Source of the DNA: Nodosilinea sp. FACHB-131
GTDB taxonomy: Bacteria; Cyanobacteriota; Cyanobacteriia; Phormidesmidales; Phormidesmidaceae
Reading direction: 5' to 3'
DNA: 64,000 nt
Assembly: GCF_014695395.1 (NCBI RefSeq)
Contig: NZ_JACJOF010000011.1
Coordinates: 62,001 to 126,000 of the forward strand
How positions within the stretch are numbered: position 1 is the stretch's first letter; every line of letters starts with the position of its first letter. The notes below the pieces were generated by a model, which saw nothing but the letters and a program-made list of their open reading frames with translations, made no database searches and was not told where the DNA came from. This document shows, one piece after another, positions 35,650 to 45,562 of this stretch. A program made the translations under genes and the position numbers.

Positions 35650-36072
35650 CTAAACCGTCAGCGGCACGGTTTCAATCAGCGGGCAAATATCTCCAGGTTG
35701 CGGGTGGGGCTGCGACTCTGCCCAGCGATCGCGATAGTCCTCTAAATCGGCTTTAAACGCCGTCATCTGCTGAATCTGGTCTTCTAGCTGCTGAATTTTG
35801 TCTTGCAGCAGCGATTGCACAAACCCACAGGGCACATCTCCCCGCTGGTGAACGTTGAGCACATCCCCCACATCTTCTAGGGAAAAGCCCAATGCCTGAG
35901 CCTTTTTAATGAACTGCACTTGGTGTACCGCTGTGGGCGAATAGTAGCGATAGCCGTTATCACCGCGCTCAGAGTGCAATATGCCCAGACTTTCGTAATA
36001 GCGCAGTGCCCCCACTGCAATACCGGTTTGTTTAGCGACATCGCCAATTTTTAGTCGGGTTGCCACAGTCAT
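35650..36072 (-). CDS. MerR-family regulator, heavy-metal-like
   Basis: A 140-residue dimeric activator. The N-terminal winged helix reads L-K-I-G-D-V-A-K-Q-T-G and R-Y-Y-E-S-L-G-I-L at residues 7-32, followed by R-x-Y-S-P. A long dimerisation helix covers about 84-118. Cys82 falls at the position that binds metal in MerR-type sensors, and Cys130 lies in a C-terminal D-I-C-P-L loop. Together they suggest a thiol-coordinated metal or redox signal. The target promoter is unknown: no efflux gene lies next to it, and the divergent neighbour is a DUF3105 protein. Confidence 0.88.
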   Translation of the reverse strand: MTVATRLKIGDVAKQTGIAVGALRYYESLGILHSERGDNGYRYYSPTAVHQVQFIKKAQALGFSLEDVGDVLNVHQRGDVPCGFVQSLLQDKIQQLEDQIQQMTAFKADLEDYRDRWAESQPHPQPGDICPLIETVPLTV

Positions 36073-36266
36073 AGTGAGCCTTCGATATCGACATCCCTAT
36101 CCTAAACTCTCCAGTTTCCTGGAGGGTCAAGGCATTCTCTCGCCGATCGCTTTTCCTAGCGAAAGCGGCTAATTGTGCGACCGGTAACCGCAACTTCTAG
36201 CCCACCCACAGCTTGCCGCCGCTACACTGGTCAACAAGACCTATGTTGATAGTTTTGCCAAGGAAT

Positions 36267-36857
36267 ATGACTCGGACTGCACGATCTAAGCGCCGCCAGA
36301 CCTCTTCTAAAACGCTGTCGTTGATTCTCGGGCCTTTGGGGATAGCAGCGCTCATGGTCGCCCTGCTTGGCGGTCTGTGGTACCGCAACCGCCCACAAAC
36401 TGTGGCCTTTGAGCCCAACACCAGCGTTGGCGAAGCGGCGATGGCGGCGATCGAAACCTTCCCCGACCAAGGGCAGGCCCACGTTAGCCCTGGTCAGGCA
36501 GTCAACTACGACAGCGACTTCCCCACCTCTGGCCCCCACGACCCCAATCCCGTACTGCCCGGAGTTTATACCCAGGAACAGCGGCTAGAGCAGCTGGTGC
36601 ATTCCATCGAGCACGGCAACATCGTGATTTATGTTGACCAGCCTGGTCAGGCCGCGATGGACACGCTCACGGCCTGGGCCAGCGAATTTCCAGGCCTCTG
36701 GGATGGGCTTGTGGTGGTGCCCAAGGCCGGTTTAGGAAAAGAAGTCGTGCTCACCGCCTGGACGAAGAAGCTGATTTTGCCGGAATTTGAGCCAGAAGCC
36801 GCTGCCACCTTTATCGACACTTATCGCGGACGCGGCCCTGAGAACCCGGTGCGGTAG
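36267..36857 (+). CDS. DUF3105 domain protein, membrane-anchored
   Basis: A 196-residue protein. A basic N-terminus and one transmembrane helix (about 22-40) anchor a periplasmic domain. The DUF3105 pattern is clear: G-Q-A-H-V near residue 72, Y-x-S-D-F-P-T-S-G-P-H-D-P-N-P, G-V-Y-T-Q-E-Q-R-L-E, and L-V-H-S-I-E-H-G-N-I-V-I near 120. The conserved His and Glu residues suggest metal binding, but the role is unknown. The ATG at 36267 has CCAAGGA upstream and is preferred to the in-frame ATG at 36243. It is divergent from the metal-type MerR gene. Confidence 0.82.
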   Translation: MTRTARSKRRQTSSKTLSLILGPLGIAALMVALLGGLWYRNRPQTVAFEPNTSVGEAAMAAIETFPDQGQAHVSPGQAVNYDSDFPTSGPHDPNPVLPGVYTQEQRLEQLVHSIEHGNIVIYVDQPGQAAMDTLTAWASEFPGLWDGLVVVPKAGLGKEVVLTAWTKKLILPEFEPEAAATFIDTYRGRGPENPVR

Positions 36858-37054
36858 GTCGGGGAATGGGTCAAGAGGAGGGAATTTCGCACCGAGAACC
36901 CCTCGCCCCGAGCGGTCGTCACAGTAGGGGCCAAACGGTTGTTTGCCCTCCTCAGGGAGATTTGCCCCGAGCCATGTCCTTAAGTTTCATGCCGTAGCCA
37001 GCGTTGGCAGATCGCGCTGGGCACCCTAGGCTCAGCACTCTGTAAGGTTGGCTA

Positions 37055-38956
37055 ATGCTGACATCATCGCCCCATCAATTGTTTATGGTTAGCGGCAAGG
37101 GCGGCGTGGGCAAAACCACCCTTTCCTGTGGGTTTGCGCGGCAGCTAGCTCAACAGCACCCCAACGAAACGGTGCTGCTGCTCTCCACCGACCCGGCCCA
37201 TTCTCTCGGGGATGTGCTGCAGCTTGCCGTCGACAACACGCCCACCCCCCTGCCCGATTTGGCAAACGTGCAGGTGCGTGCCCTGGATGCGGCGGCACTG
37301 CTAGAGCAGTTTCGGGCTGACTACGGCACCGTGCTGGAGCTACTGGTTGAGCGGGGCAGTTTTGTGGAGGGCGATGATCTCAGCCCGGTGTGGGATATGG
37401 GCTGGCCCGGCCTCGATGAGCTGATGGCCCTGCTAGAAATTCAGCGAATTCTGCGCGATCGCGAAGCCGATCGCGTCGTCGTCGATATGGCCCCCAGCGG
37501 CCATACCCTCAGCCTGTTTGCCCTGATGGATTTTCTCGACACCCTGCTGGAGGCGCTGGGGCAGTTTCAGCAAAAGCACCGCACCCTGACCGAAACTTTG
37601 GCGGGTCGCTATACCCCCGATCGCGCCGACCAGTTCATCGCCGACATGCGCCACGATCTAGAGCAGGGCCGAGCGCTGATTCAAGACCGCGATCGTGCGG
37701 CCTGCTGGGTGGTGGGCATTCCCGAACCGATGAGCCTGGCCGAGAGCGATCGCTTCATCACTGCCCTAGGGCGATTGGGAGTCCCCCTGGGGGGCCTAGT
37801 GATCAACCGCGTGCTTCAGGAGTCTGGTCATATTGACGATACCCACCGCCGGGTGCTAGCTCAATTTGAGACGATCGCCCAGGGGCACCCGGTGCTGTGG
37901 GTGCCTGCCCAAACTCAGGAACCACTGGGCGGCGTTGCCCTCGATACCCTCATGCTTCAGGTTAAGCCCCTGACTCCGGAGCAGACCGTAGCTGATCCTG
38001 TCGTCGGACAATCTCCAGTACTCGCATGGCCACAGCCAATTTCCCCTAGCGTAGAAGACTTGGTAGCGGCGGGACGGCGGCTGATTGTGGTTGGTGGCAA
38101 GGGCGGCGTAGGCAAAACCACCGTGTCGGCAGCCCTGAGCTGGGGGCTGGCCGAGCGCCATCCCGAGGCCAACCTGCGAGTCATGTCCATCGACCCGGCC
38201 CACTCCTTGGGCGACGCCTTTGGCCAGCCCCTGAGCCACGAACCCACCCTGCTGCGGCCTAACCTCCAAGCCCAGGAGGTCAGCGCCGACATGGTGCTCG
38301 ACCAGTTTCGCACTGACTATCTGTGGGAACTGGCCGACATGATGGCGGGCGATGGCGACATTGCCAGCGGCATTCAGATGGCTTACGGCCCCGCCGCCTG
38401 GCGGCAGATCGTCGCCCAGGCTTTGCCCGGCATTGACGAAATGCTCTCGCTAATCACTGTCATGGATTTGCTGGAGCGCAATGAGCAGCAGCTGATTGTG
38501 CTCGACACTGCCCCCACTGGTCATCTGCTGCGGTTTCTAGAGATGCCCACCGCCCTGGGCGACTGGCTGGGATGGATCTTTAAGCTTTGGATTAAGTACA
38601 AAGATGTGGTGGGCCGGGTGGAGTTTATGGGCCGCCTGCGTACCCTGCGGCAGCGGGTGCTGGCCGCCCAAGACAAGCTCAAAGACCCCCAGCACACCGA
38701 GTTTATAGGCGTGGTGCAAAACCAGTCGGCGATTTTGGCTGAGGCCAGTCGGCTAAACCACACCCTGGGCGATCGCGGCATTGCCCAGCGCTATATCGTC
38801 CACAACCGCTACCAAGCTGGCAGCGATTTACCGGCTGAGCTGTTTCCCCACCAGTGTGTGGTGCGGCTCCCGGCGCTGGTGCCCTGCCCTAGCGCTTTTG
38901 ACCAGGTGAAGCAGGCCGCCTATCTGCTGCTCGCTCCAGAGTCGCCCCAGGCTTAG
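37055..38956 (+). CDS. Double ArsA/Get3-type ATPase (two fused halves)
   Basis: A 633-residue protein made of two ArsA ATPase domains. The first deviant Walker A, S-G-K-G-G-V-G-K-T-T, is at residues 13-22 and the second, G-G-K-G-G-V-G-K-T-T, near 347-356. Each is followed by a S-T/I-D-P-A-H-S-L-G-D switch segment and a L/V-D-x-A-P-S/T-G-H motif. The three arsenite-binding Cys of E. coli ArsA are not in the expected context, and no arsB or arsR lies nearby, so arsenite export is unlikely. Targeting of tail-anchored membrane proteins, as by Get3, or another chaperone role is possible. Confidence 0.9.
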   Translation: MLTSSPHQLFMVSGKGGVGKTTLSCGFARQLAQQHPNETVLLLSTDPAHSLGDVLQLAVDNTPTPLPDLANVQVRALDAAALLEQFRADYGTVLELLVERGSFVEGDDLSPVWDMGWPGLDELMALLEIQRILRDREADRVVVDMAPSGHTLSLFALMDFLDTLLEALGQFQQKHRTLTETLAGRYTPDRADQFIADMRHDLEQGRALIQDRDRAACWVVGIPEPMSLAESDRFITALGRLGVPLGGLVINRVLQESGHIDDTHRRVLAQFETIAQGHPVLWVPAQTQEPLGGVALDTLMLQVKPLTPEQTVADPVVGQSPVLAWPQPISPSVEDLVAAGRRLIVVGGKGGVGKTTVSAALSWGLAERHPEANLRVMSIDPAHSLGDAFGQPLSHEPTLLRPNLQAQEVSADMVLDQFRTDYLWELADMMAGDGDIASGIQMAYGPAAWRQIVAQALPGIDEMLSLITVMDLLERNEQQLIVLDTAPTGHLLRFLEMPTALGDWLGWIFKLWIKYKDVVGRVEFMGRLRTLRQRVLAAQDKLKDPQHTEFIGVVQNQSAILAEASRLNHTLGDRGIAQRYIVHNRYQAGSDLPAELFPHQCVVRLPALVPCPSAFDQVKQAAYLLLAPESPQA

Positions 38957-39188
38957 GACAGCCAACTTTAGCCCAGTATTTCTAGGGCCGCACCTGTCAG
39001 TTTTGAGGTTCAGCAGGGCATACTAAAGCCAGTTCTGGGCTAAATTGGGCGGGGCGGTAGCAGGGTATTTGAAACCCACACTTAGCTGTCGCTATATTCT
39101 TCGGCCCCAGCACAGACTTTCCGGAAACCTGAACTATACTTAATGGCACCGCCTACCATGGCCTTCGACACCGCGAGAGGAATCAACT

Positions 39189-39752
39189 GTGGCAAATCAT
39201 AGGATTTTGGTCATCGATGATAGCCGGGTGATTCGCATGCGGGTGCGCGACATGCTTCCCCAGGGCAATTTTGAAGTCATTGAAGCCCAAGATGGTGTAG
39301 AAGGCATGGATGCCATTCGCAGCCAACGCCCCAACCTGATCATGCTCGACTTCTTGCTGCCCCGTATGAGCGGCTGGGAAGTCTTCCAAGAAATTCAGGC
39401 GAACCCAGACCTTCAGAATATTCCCCTGGTGCTGATGTCGGGCCGCAAAGAAGAAGTTACCGAAAAAATTACCGAGCCCTTCGAGTACTTCGAGTTTATT
39501 CAAAAACCCTTTGAGCAAAAAGAACTAATCGAAGCCATCAAAGCGTCGATGGTCAAGGCCCGCAAGCCACGTCGTACCCCAATGACAGCCCCCGCCTCAG
39601 CAGGTACTGCGGCGTCATCCGGTGGTGGCGATGTGAGTGCCGCCGAATTCCAGGCTCTCCAGGCCCAGGTGACCCAGCTGCAAGGCGAGGTGGCCCAGCT
39701 CAAAGGCCAGCTAGGCAAAATGCTGGCCTATATCAAACAAAAGCTGAAGTAG
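39189..39752 (+). CDS. Response regulator with C-terminal coiled coil
   Basis: A 187-residue protein. The receiver (1-120) has Asp10/Asp11, phospho-acceptor Asp54 in M-L-D-F-L-L-P-R-M-S-G, Ser84 in L-M-S-G-R, and Lys106 in Q-K-P-F. A Pro/Ala/Ser/Gly linker (about 128-150) leads to a short coiled coil with Q-x-x-V-x-x-L heptads (152-187). There is no DNA-binding domain, so the tail probably drives oligomerisation or partner binding. It starts at GTG with GAGAGGAA upstream. A terminator follows. Confidence 0.9.
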   Translation: MANHRILVIDDSRVIRMRVRDMLPQGNFEVIEAQDGVEGMDAIRSQRPNLIMLDFLLPRMSGWEVFQEIQANPDLQNIPLVLMSGRKEEVTEKITEPFEYFEFIQKPFEQKELIEAIKASMVKARKPRRTPMTAPASAGTAASSGGGDVSAAEFQALQAQVTQLQGEVAQLKGQLGKMLAYIKQKLK

Positions 39753-39854
39753 AGCAATTTGGAGCGGCGGCAATACAACAGGCATTGTGCTGCCGCCGCC
39801 CATCGGAATGGGTACTGCACCCTAAGCTCAGCAAACTTTTAGGCTCATAAACTA

Positions 39855-41663
39855 TTAGCGGGGTTCAATAGCCCCGCTTTTTGCGGTGTGGGCGCCATCA
39901 CCATTGTGGTTGTGGTGTTCTGCGCCGTTAGGCAGCTCCGTAAACGCCTGCTGGGGTACCCCGATGGCAATGCCCGCCTTATCAAAGGCGATGCGCAAGC
40001 GGCGGCGAAACTCACGTGCCACCAAAAACTGCTTGAGGGGTCGGGTGCGAATCCAAATCAAAAGGGTGAGGCCTGCGTGGGTCATGCTCTCAACCCCCAG
40101 CATTTCGACTGGGTTGAGAATGGCGTAGCGCCACTCGGGGTCACTGGCCATAATCTGGGCGGTTTCATGTAAGACCCATAGGGCTTCATCAACGTTGGTA
40201 CCGTAAGCCACATCAATGAGAATATTGGCCCGCGACCAGCTGCGACTGAGGTTTTCGACCTGGGCAATGAGGCTGTTGGGCAAGGTGACCAAACGGCCAT
40301 CTTCGCCGCGAATTTGGGTAATGCGCAGGTTGAGATTTTCCACAATGCCGGTGGTGGTGCCGGTAGTGACCAGATCGCCAATGGCGTACTGATCTTCCAG
40401 CAAGATTAAGAAGCCGTTGACTAGGTCTTTAACCAAATTCTGGGCCGCAAAGGAAATGGCCAGGGCAGAAATTGCTCCAAAGGCCAGCAGCGACGCTGGA
40501 GCAATTCTCAGAGTCTGTAGCACTAGCAGGGTAGCTAGGGCGTAAATGACGGCTGTCTTGAGTCCTTTGAGGGCACCGATAATGGTCGAAATGCGCATCG
40601 ATTTGCGCTGAATGTCGTCCAAATCGCCCAGTTCGTTTTTGCTCCAGGCCTGGGCTACTCGCTCAATGGCCAGATTGGCCAGTCGGTTGAGCAACCCGGT
40701 GAAAAACCAGGTCAGCAGCAGCAGCACCGGAATTGAGAACAGCCCAAAGGCATAGCTGCGGGTTTGCGGAAAAATGTAGAGCCCGCTGGCGATGCCCGTA
40801 ACCCACACGAAGGCAATGCCCCAAAACATGAGCCAGCGCAAGAAGGCTACGACCTGAAGCCGCTGGGCCAGGGTGAGCTGGTAGCTAAACACCTGCAAGA
40901 GCTGCTGCTCGGGGACATCGGCTCCGGGGGAAATGGGGAGATTGTTTTGGGCCGTTTGCTTTTGCTCTAGCTCACTTTTGCGCCTGCCCAGCACTCGCCA
41001 AATGGCAGTTAGCACAAGGGTTAGCAGCAGGCTGGCTAGCAAAATCCAGAGGGTGCGGCGAATTTGCCGTCGGCGAGCTTCGGGCAGGCGACTGTCGACT
41101 GCCTGCCGCAGCGAGGCGCGCAGCACAGCCTGCCAGCGTTCGGCCAAGTCGAGTTGCGACACGCCGTTGTACTGAGCATCGGTGTCGGTAATGGTGAGCA
41201 GTACTCTCGGCTCGATCAGGCCTGCTCCATTTGCAAATAGCACCGGCTGGCCGCTAATGGTTTCAATGCTGACATCAATGGCTGAGCTATCGACGGCGTT
41301 ATCGTCATACATCATCTCCAGGGTGCGGTTGACCACCTGGTTGAGATTGGTCTCGATCTGCCGCGCGCGCACCTCAACGGGCACCTCCGCGCCCGCTTCG
41401 TTGCGGTTAAATACCGCAGGGGAGGCAATGTCGAATAAGGGGGTGCCATCGAGGGCAACGACGGTGGTCTCAAGCAGGCCAATGCGCTCTACCCCAGCTG
41501 GGGGAAGGGTGCTGTTGCCGCCGAAGGGGTTGGAGATCTGGGCCACGGCTGGGGACAGGCCCCAGCCTAGGGTGAGTAACAGTCCCAGCAGCGCTAGCAG
41601 CAGCTGCATCCACCGTTGGGGACGGCTAGACCTAGTCGTCGGTTTGGGTGTGGGTCTGGGCAT
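39855..41663 (-). CDS. MscS-type mechanosensitive ion channel family protein
   Basis: A 602-residue membrane protein. It has a signal peptide or first helix (about 18-42), a ~150-residue periplasmic domain with V-V-A-L-D-G-T-P-L-F-D, and about four transmembrane helices. The MscS core follows near 370-540: pore helix A-L-L-A-F-G-A-I-S-A-L-A-I-S-F-A-A-Q-N-L-V-K-D-L, then E-D-Q-Y-A-I-G-D-L and V-T-L-P-N-S-L-I in the beta domain. Channel opening would release solutes under osmotic downshock. The periplasmic extension is typical of larger cyanobacterial members. ATG at 41663 is chosen over TTG at 41684. Confidence 0.92.
   Translation of the reverse strand: MPRPTPKPTTRSSRPQRWMQLLLALLGLLLTLGWGLSPAVAQISNPFGGNSTLPPAGVERIGLLETTVVALDGTPLFDIASPAVFNRNEAGAEVPVEVRARQIETNLNQVVNRTLEMMYDDNAVDSSAIDVSIETISGQPVLFANGAGLIEPRVLLTITDTDAQYNGVSQLDLAERWQAVLRASLRQAVDSRLPEARRRQIRRTLWILLASLLLTLVLTAIWRVLGRRKSELEQKQTAQNNLPISPGADVPEQQLLQVFSYQLTLAQRLQVVAFLRWLMFWGIAFVWVTGIASGLYIFPQTRSYAFGLFSIPVLLLLTWFFTGLLNRLANLAIERVAQAWSKNELGDLDDIQRKSMRISTIIGALKGLKTAVIYALATLLVLQTLRIAPASLLAFGAISALAISFAAQNLVKDLVNGFLILLEDQYAIGDLVTTGTTTGIVENLNLRITQIRGEDGRLVTLPNSLIAQVENLSRSWSRANILIDVAYGTNVDEALWVLHETAQIMASDPEWRYAILNPVEMLGVESMTHAGLTLLIWIRTRPLKQFLVAREFRRRLRIAFDKAGIAIGVPQQAFTELPNGAEHHNHNGDGAHTAKSGAIEPR
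39858..39882 (+). terminator. Terminator after the coiled-coil response regulator
   Basis: GCGGGG pairs with CCCCGC around an 8-base loop, followed by TTTTT. It overlaps the last codons of the convergent mechanosensitive-channel gene. Confidence 0.7.
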
Positions 41664-42072
41664 AGAAGAACGCGATCGCAACAATAGGGCGGGGCAGGGT
41701 TACCCCTGGGTTGTTTTAGCATCCTGACAACCTCAGTTGCACAGCCTAGTCTACAACTGCGTCAAACGTAACCCTGTTTTTCCCACTGTCACATCAGGAT
41801 CCAATTCGCTCAGATTAGCCCCCTGACGGCATTGCCCAACGCCGGTACGATTGTTCCCGACTCACATCAAAATACGCCTTTGGAGATATTTTGAGAGGGC
41901 TAGACTCTTCGGAGCCTCCAAACTTGGGCAACCAATACCTATCGCCTATGCCGCCAGGGCAGCACAGGCAACAGGCTAAAAAAACAGCCGTAGTCAAGCG
42001 GAGTCGTTACCCCAGTTTGAACATCACGTTATTAGGAGCAAAGGGTGTTTACCCCGCCCTCAAGGCCAGGAG
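41664..42072. other. Intergenic region MscS - ccsA
   Basis: About 400 bases without a convincing gene. A 61-codon plus-strand frame at 41891-42076 has no ribosome site or family pattern and overlaps the ccsA stop. The region holds the MscS-gene promoter; no structure stands out. Confidence 0.45.
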
Positions 42073-43056
42073 CTAGAAAAACCAGCCGTAGCTGTGCAGC
42101 CCTTTGCCGAGAATGTTTACCCCCAGATAGCACACCCACACCACCACAAACCCTGTGGCAGCGAGAATCGCTGGCCGACGTCCCTGCCAGCCCTTGGTGA
42201 TGCGGGCGTGGAGGTAGGCGGCGAACACCAGCCAGGTAATTAGTGCCCAGGTTTCTTTAGGGTCCCAGCTCCAGTAGGAGCCCCAGGCTTCATTGGCCCA
42301 TACTGCCCCGGCAATGATGCCGATGGTGAGCAACGGAAAGCCCAGGCCAATCATGCGGTAGCTGATGTTGTCGAGGGTGTCGGCCAAGGTCAACCGCTGG
42401 GGTGAAAGGGTGACGGTGGCGGGTTTTTCGAGCACCGCTGCGCCCCCAGTGGACATGGTCATCACCGTAGATGCTTCAGCGGCATCCTCAGCCCGACGCA
42501 GCTTAACGTTGCGAAAGCCGCCGGTGCCTACGGAGCTGCCTTTGAGCTCTACTGCCTGGCCTCGGGTGACGAGGAGGAATGCGATCGCCAACAGCGCTCC
42601 TACCAGCAGCGCCGCATAGCTCAGCAGCATCACGCTGACGTGCATCATCAGCCAGTTCGACTTGAGGGCAGGTACTAGCGGCTCTGAGCCCTGCATGGTG
42701 TCGGGCAGGGTCAGAGTGGCAAAGGCGGCGATCGCCATGGCAATGGGAGCAGTGACGGCCCCCACCAGAGAGCTGCGGCTCATGCGCTCGGCCACCAGGT
42801 GCATAGCGGTAATGCCCCAGGTCAAGGCAAATAGCGATTCGTAGAGGTTGCTCATGGGGAAGTATCCCCCCTCGATCCACCGGGCCCCGAGCAGAGCGGC
42901 GACGGTGAGGTTACCCACGGCCATGGCGGCAGTGCCCAACGATGGCAGAACGGTGGCCTTGGGAAAGGCTACGCCGCACCAGTAGAGCAGCATTGCCGCA
43001 AACAGCACCGCAAAGGATGCATTGTCAAGCCAACCCTGGAGCGCAATCAGATCCAT
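42073..43056 (-). CDS. ccsA: Cytochrome c assembly protein CcsA (ResC type)
   Basis: A 327-residue thylakoid-membrane protein of the system II cytochrome c maturation pathway (called CcsB in some annotation schemes; ycf5/ccsA in plastids). It handles haem with Ccs1/ResB and attaches it to apocytochromes such as cytochrome f and c6. The tryptophan-rich [15 protein letters not shown] near residue 262 is the haem-handling signature. His residues in W-L-M-M-H-V and the C-terminal L-H-S-Y-G-W-F-F are the expected haem ligands. A ~50-residue soluble insert at 172-225 is variable in the family. The Ccs1 partner is not in this window. Confidence 0.95.
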   Translation of the reverse strand: MDLIALQGWLDNASFAVLFAAMLLYWCGVAFPKATVLPSLGTAAMAVGNLTVAALLGARWIEGGYFPMSNLYESLFALTWGITAMHLVAERMSRSSLVGAVTAPIAMAIAAFATLTLPDTMQGSEPLVPALKSNWLMMHVSVMLLSYAALLVGALLAIAFLLVTRGQAVELKGSSVGTGGFRNVKLRRAEDAAEASTVMTMSTGGAAVLEKPATVTLSPQRLTLADTLDNISYRMIGLGFPLLTIGIIAGAVWANEAWGSYWSWDPKETWALITWLVFAAYLHARITKGWQGRRPAILAATGFVVVWVCYLGVNILGKGLHSYGWFF

Positions 43057-43142
43057 GTTCGGTAGCCATGAGGAGTCTTTCCTATCGTACCGATTTTTCG
43101 GACCGACTTTTGCGGGTTGAATTGTCGAGGCGGCGGTGAGAG

Positions 43143-44978
43143 TTATTGGGGCGTGGAAGGAGCGGTATCGGGAGCGGCCTCGGGGGTGGCTTCTGGAGTA
43201 GGAGTGGCTTGGGGCTCGTCTCCGCCGGGGAGGGGGCCCGGGCGATCGCCTCGCTTGAGCGCCGCCGTTATGTCGTAGCGCACCTGGCGATCGCTGAGCA
43301 CCGTCGCCGTTACCCCAATCGCCTCAATGGCTTCAGAACTCAGCAGCCCATCCTGGGGCAGGGGCGGCAGCAGCAGGTTGTTTTCCACCCCGGTGAGAGT
43401 CTCTAAGTTAATAAAAAAGTGGCCGTTGTTGGGGCGCGGTGCGTTGCCGGTAGTGGTCTGGAAGAGGTCGTTTTCGCCCAGGCTGCGGTTAGGGGTTGGG
43501 GCCACCTGCTCGGCAATGCCCTGCCCCACAGTCAAGAACGCAATATCGCCGTCGAGCCAGCCGTGGGCCATCACCAATGAGTCGAAGGGCGAGGTCCAGC
43601 GGGTGACGGGCACGCCGCCTAGCTCCGTGGTCTCGATCGCAAAGCGGTAGCGGCTCTCCATCACGGCGTCGAGCTGTTCAAAGGTGGCAGTGGCGGCCTC
43701 GCGATCGTTGGTTTTGACCATCAGCACCAGGGCCGGGTTCGGCAGCGGTGGGGCACTGCCATCCCCAGCTGGTGGAGGTGGGTTGAGCACCCCTAGAGCA
43801 AATTCTCCAGCCATCCAGGGCAGCAGGTTTTCTTTCAAACTTAGGCCAGTGGCGGTTTGCAGCCCCAGAGCTAAATCGTTGGCCCGCAACGGCAGCAGGG
43901 CCGAGAGCTGCTCGCCAGCCTCAAAGTCTTCCCAAAACTGTTGAAAATCGCCCCCAGACACCGCTACCAGAGTGCCCGTGGGCAGCCGCTGGGGCATTTG
44001 GTCGGCCTTGTTGCCGGTGGCCAAGGCCTGGGGGCCGGGTTCTAGCCAGCTAATGCCCTGAAGACCGACGCCGCGGCTTTGCAGCGCGATCGCCCCTACC
44101 AGACCCCGCGGGGTCTGAAACGCCCGCAGCCGCTCAGGGGCAATGGGTGGGTCGGCCGCCGCAGCTACGGTTTGAGACAGGGCTGGCACATCCACATAAA
44201 AGCGGGCTAGAGGCCGAGTTTCGGTAAGTTGCTCAAAGGCTTTGCCCACCCCAGGGCGGGTAACCAGCGACTCGCCCCCCCGATAGGTATCGATTGCCCG
44301 CTTCAGCAGGGGCAACTGGGGACTGAGCACCGCCGTCTCGGCGTCGAGCACGGCAGCGTAGAGAGGAGTGTCTGCCTCGCCGTTGAGCTGCTGTAGCGTC
44401 ACGCCACGGTAGGGCTCTTCTACTGCCTCAGCATTTCCCAGCCGCTCGCCCAGGTCGTTTTGGGCGCGGTTGGCATCGGCAATGGGGATGACCACCAGCA
44501 GGTTTGAGGCCAGGGCCAGTTCAGGAGCGGGCAGCGATGGGGGCAAGTCGCTCGAGCCGGTCTCAACGGGCAGCACCGCCAGGGTAATCTCGGGGCCAAC
44601 CCAGGGCTGAATATCGCGGGCAAAGTTGAGGTCTTGCTCGCCCAGCAGGCGATCGCGCCACTGCACTAGCTGCTGGTCAAACTGGGCCTGGGTGGTCTCG
44701 GTACCAAACTGCCGCAGTCGTCGCCACTGAGCTTCATCGCTGCTCAGGGCCACCACCGCCAGGGCATCGGCCGGAATGGCGTTAGCCCCAGCGGGCAATG
44801 TTTTGGCTAGTTGCCCGTGCCGGGAGGTGGCCCAAAAGGTCAGCGCGCCGCCGCCAATAAAGAGGAGAGCTGCGCCTATGGGCAACAGCAGCGGAGGCTT
44901 TTTCTGCAGCAGCTTAGAATGCAACACGATGGGAGCCTGGCCAATTTGCCCTGCCACTCTAGCAAAGAACTTCGCCAA
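43143..44978 (-). CDS. DUF3352 domain protein
   Basis: A 611-residue protein with one N-terminal transmembrane helix (about 29-50) and a large extracytoplasmic part. The DUF3352 pattern is seen in L-P-A[15 protein letters not shown] near 60, [10 protein letters not shown] near 128 and repeated later as [10 protein letters not shown] near 390. L-L-V-V-I-P-I-A-D and L-V-L-M-V-K-T-N-D indicate two similar halves. The C-terminus is Pro/Thr/Ala rich and disordered. The function of the family is unknown. The next gene upstream, on the same strand, starts 24 bases away in the same order. Confidence 0.87.
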   Translation of the reverse strand: MAKFFARVAGQIGQAPIVLHSKLLQKKPPLLLPIGAALLFIGGGALTFWATSRHGQLAKTLPAGANAIPADALAVVALSSDEAQWRRLRQFGTETTQAQFDQQLVQWRDRLLGEQDLNFARDIQPWVGPEITLAVLPVETGSSDLPPSLPAPELALASNLLVVIPIADANRAQNDLGERLGNAEAVEEPYRGVTLQQLNGEADTPLYAAVLDAETAVLSPQLPLLKRAIDTYRGGESLVTRPGVGKAFEQLTETRPLARFYVDVPALSQTVAAAADPPIAPERLRAFQTPRGLVGAIALQSRGVGLQGISWLEPGPQALATGNKADQMPQRLPTGTLVAVSGGDFQQFWEDFEAGEQLSALLPLRANDLALGLQTATGLSLKENLLPWMAGEFALGVLNPPPPAGDGSAPPLPNPALVLMVKTNDREAATATFEQLDAVMESRYRFAIETTELGGVPVTRWTSPFDSLVMAHGWLDGDIAFLTVGQGIAEQVAPTPNRSLGENDLFQTTTGNAPRPNNGHFFINLETLTGVENNLLLPPLPQDGLLSSEAIEAIGVTATVLSDRQVRYDITAALKRGDRPGPLPGGDEPQATPTPEATPEAAPDTAPSTPQ

Positions 44979-45001
44979 CGGACCACGGGTTGCGGCGCGC
45001 C

Positions 45002-45562
45002 CTAGCGAAAGCGAAAGTCGTATCCGGCGTAGCGATCGCCCTCGTAGAGCACCACCAACCAGGTTTGCGGGTCAAACTCCAGGGGGTAGGCCTCGCGCTC
45101 TGCGGGCAGCCCCGCCTCGGTTTTGCCCGGCGATAGAACGCAGTAGGGCACCTGAAGAAACTCCTGCACCGTGGCCTTGGGCGCTTGCAGCTCGGTTTCT
45201 AAGAGCTTTTTAATTTGGTCGCGCGAGACTAGCGCCTTGGGCTGCTCTTGCCGAATGCAGGTAAAAGCCTCGGCCTCCTGCACCTTGCCCTGATCGGGGT
45301 TGGGTGAAATCAGCAGCGCTGCTAAAGCGAGCATTGAGCCCCCCGCCATGCCTCCCGCCATCAGCACCTGGCGGGGCTGAGGACGGTCTGAGAAGGCTCT
45401 ATGGGCAGTCCGTCGCGGTCGGGACGCGTAGGCATAAGGGCCAGGCTGAGGCCGCACCGATCGCGGCGGCATCGCCTGATGGTTCACCGGGCGAGGATGC
45501 ACCGGCTGGGGCTGGGGTGGCTGATAGTGGGCCGACACAGGGTAAGAAGAACGTTGAACCAT
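45002..45562 (-). CDS. Membrane-anchored cyanobacterial hypothetical protein
   Basis: A 186-residue protein. Residues 1-65 are Pro/Gln/Arg/Tyr rich and probably disordered in the cytoplasm; one transmembrane helix spans about 67-87. The outer domain includes F-T-C-I-R-Q near 99, V-P-Y-C-V-L near 138 and a well-formed end, E-R-E-A-Y-P-L-E-F-D-P-Q-T-W-L-V-V-L-Y-E-G-D-R-Y-A-G-Y-D-F. The two Cys could form a disulfide. The C-terminal pattern is familiar from cyanobacterial proteins of unknown role. It lies just upstream of the DUF3352 gene and is probably co-transcribed. Confidence 0.75.
   Translation of the reverse strand: MVQRSSYPVSAHYQPPQPQPVHPRPVNHQAMPPRSVRPQPGPYAYASRPRRTAHRAFSDRPQPRQVLMAGGMAGGSMLALAALLISPNPDQGKVQEAEAFTCIRQEQPKALVSRDQIKKLLETELQAPKATVQEFLQVPYCVLSPGKTEAGLPAEREAYPLEFDPQTWLVVLYEGDRYAGYDFRFR

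Noticed and set aside
41891-42076. 61-codon plus-strand frame between MscS and ccsA
   Set aside because: No ribosome site or recognised pattern; it overlaps the ccsA stop.
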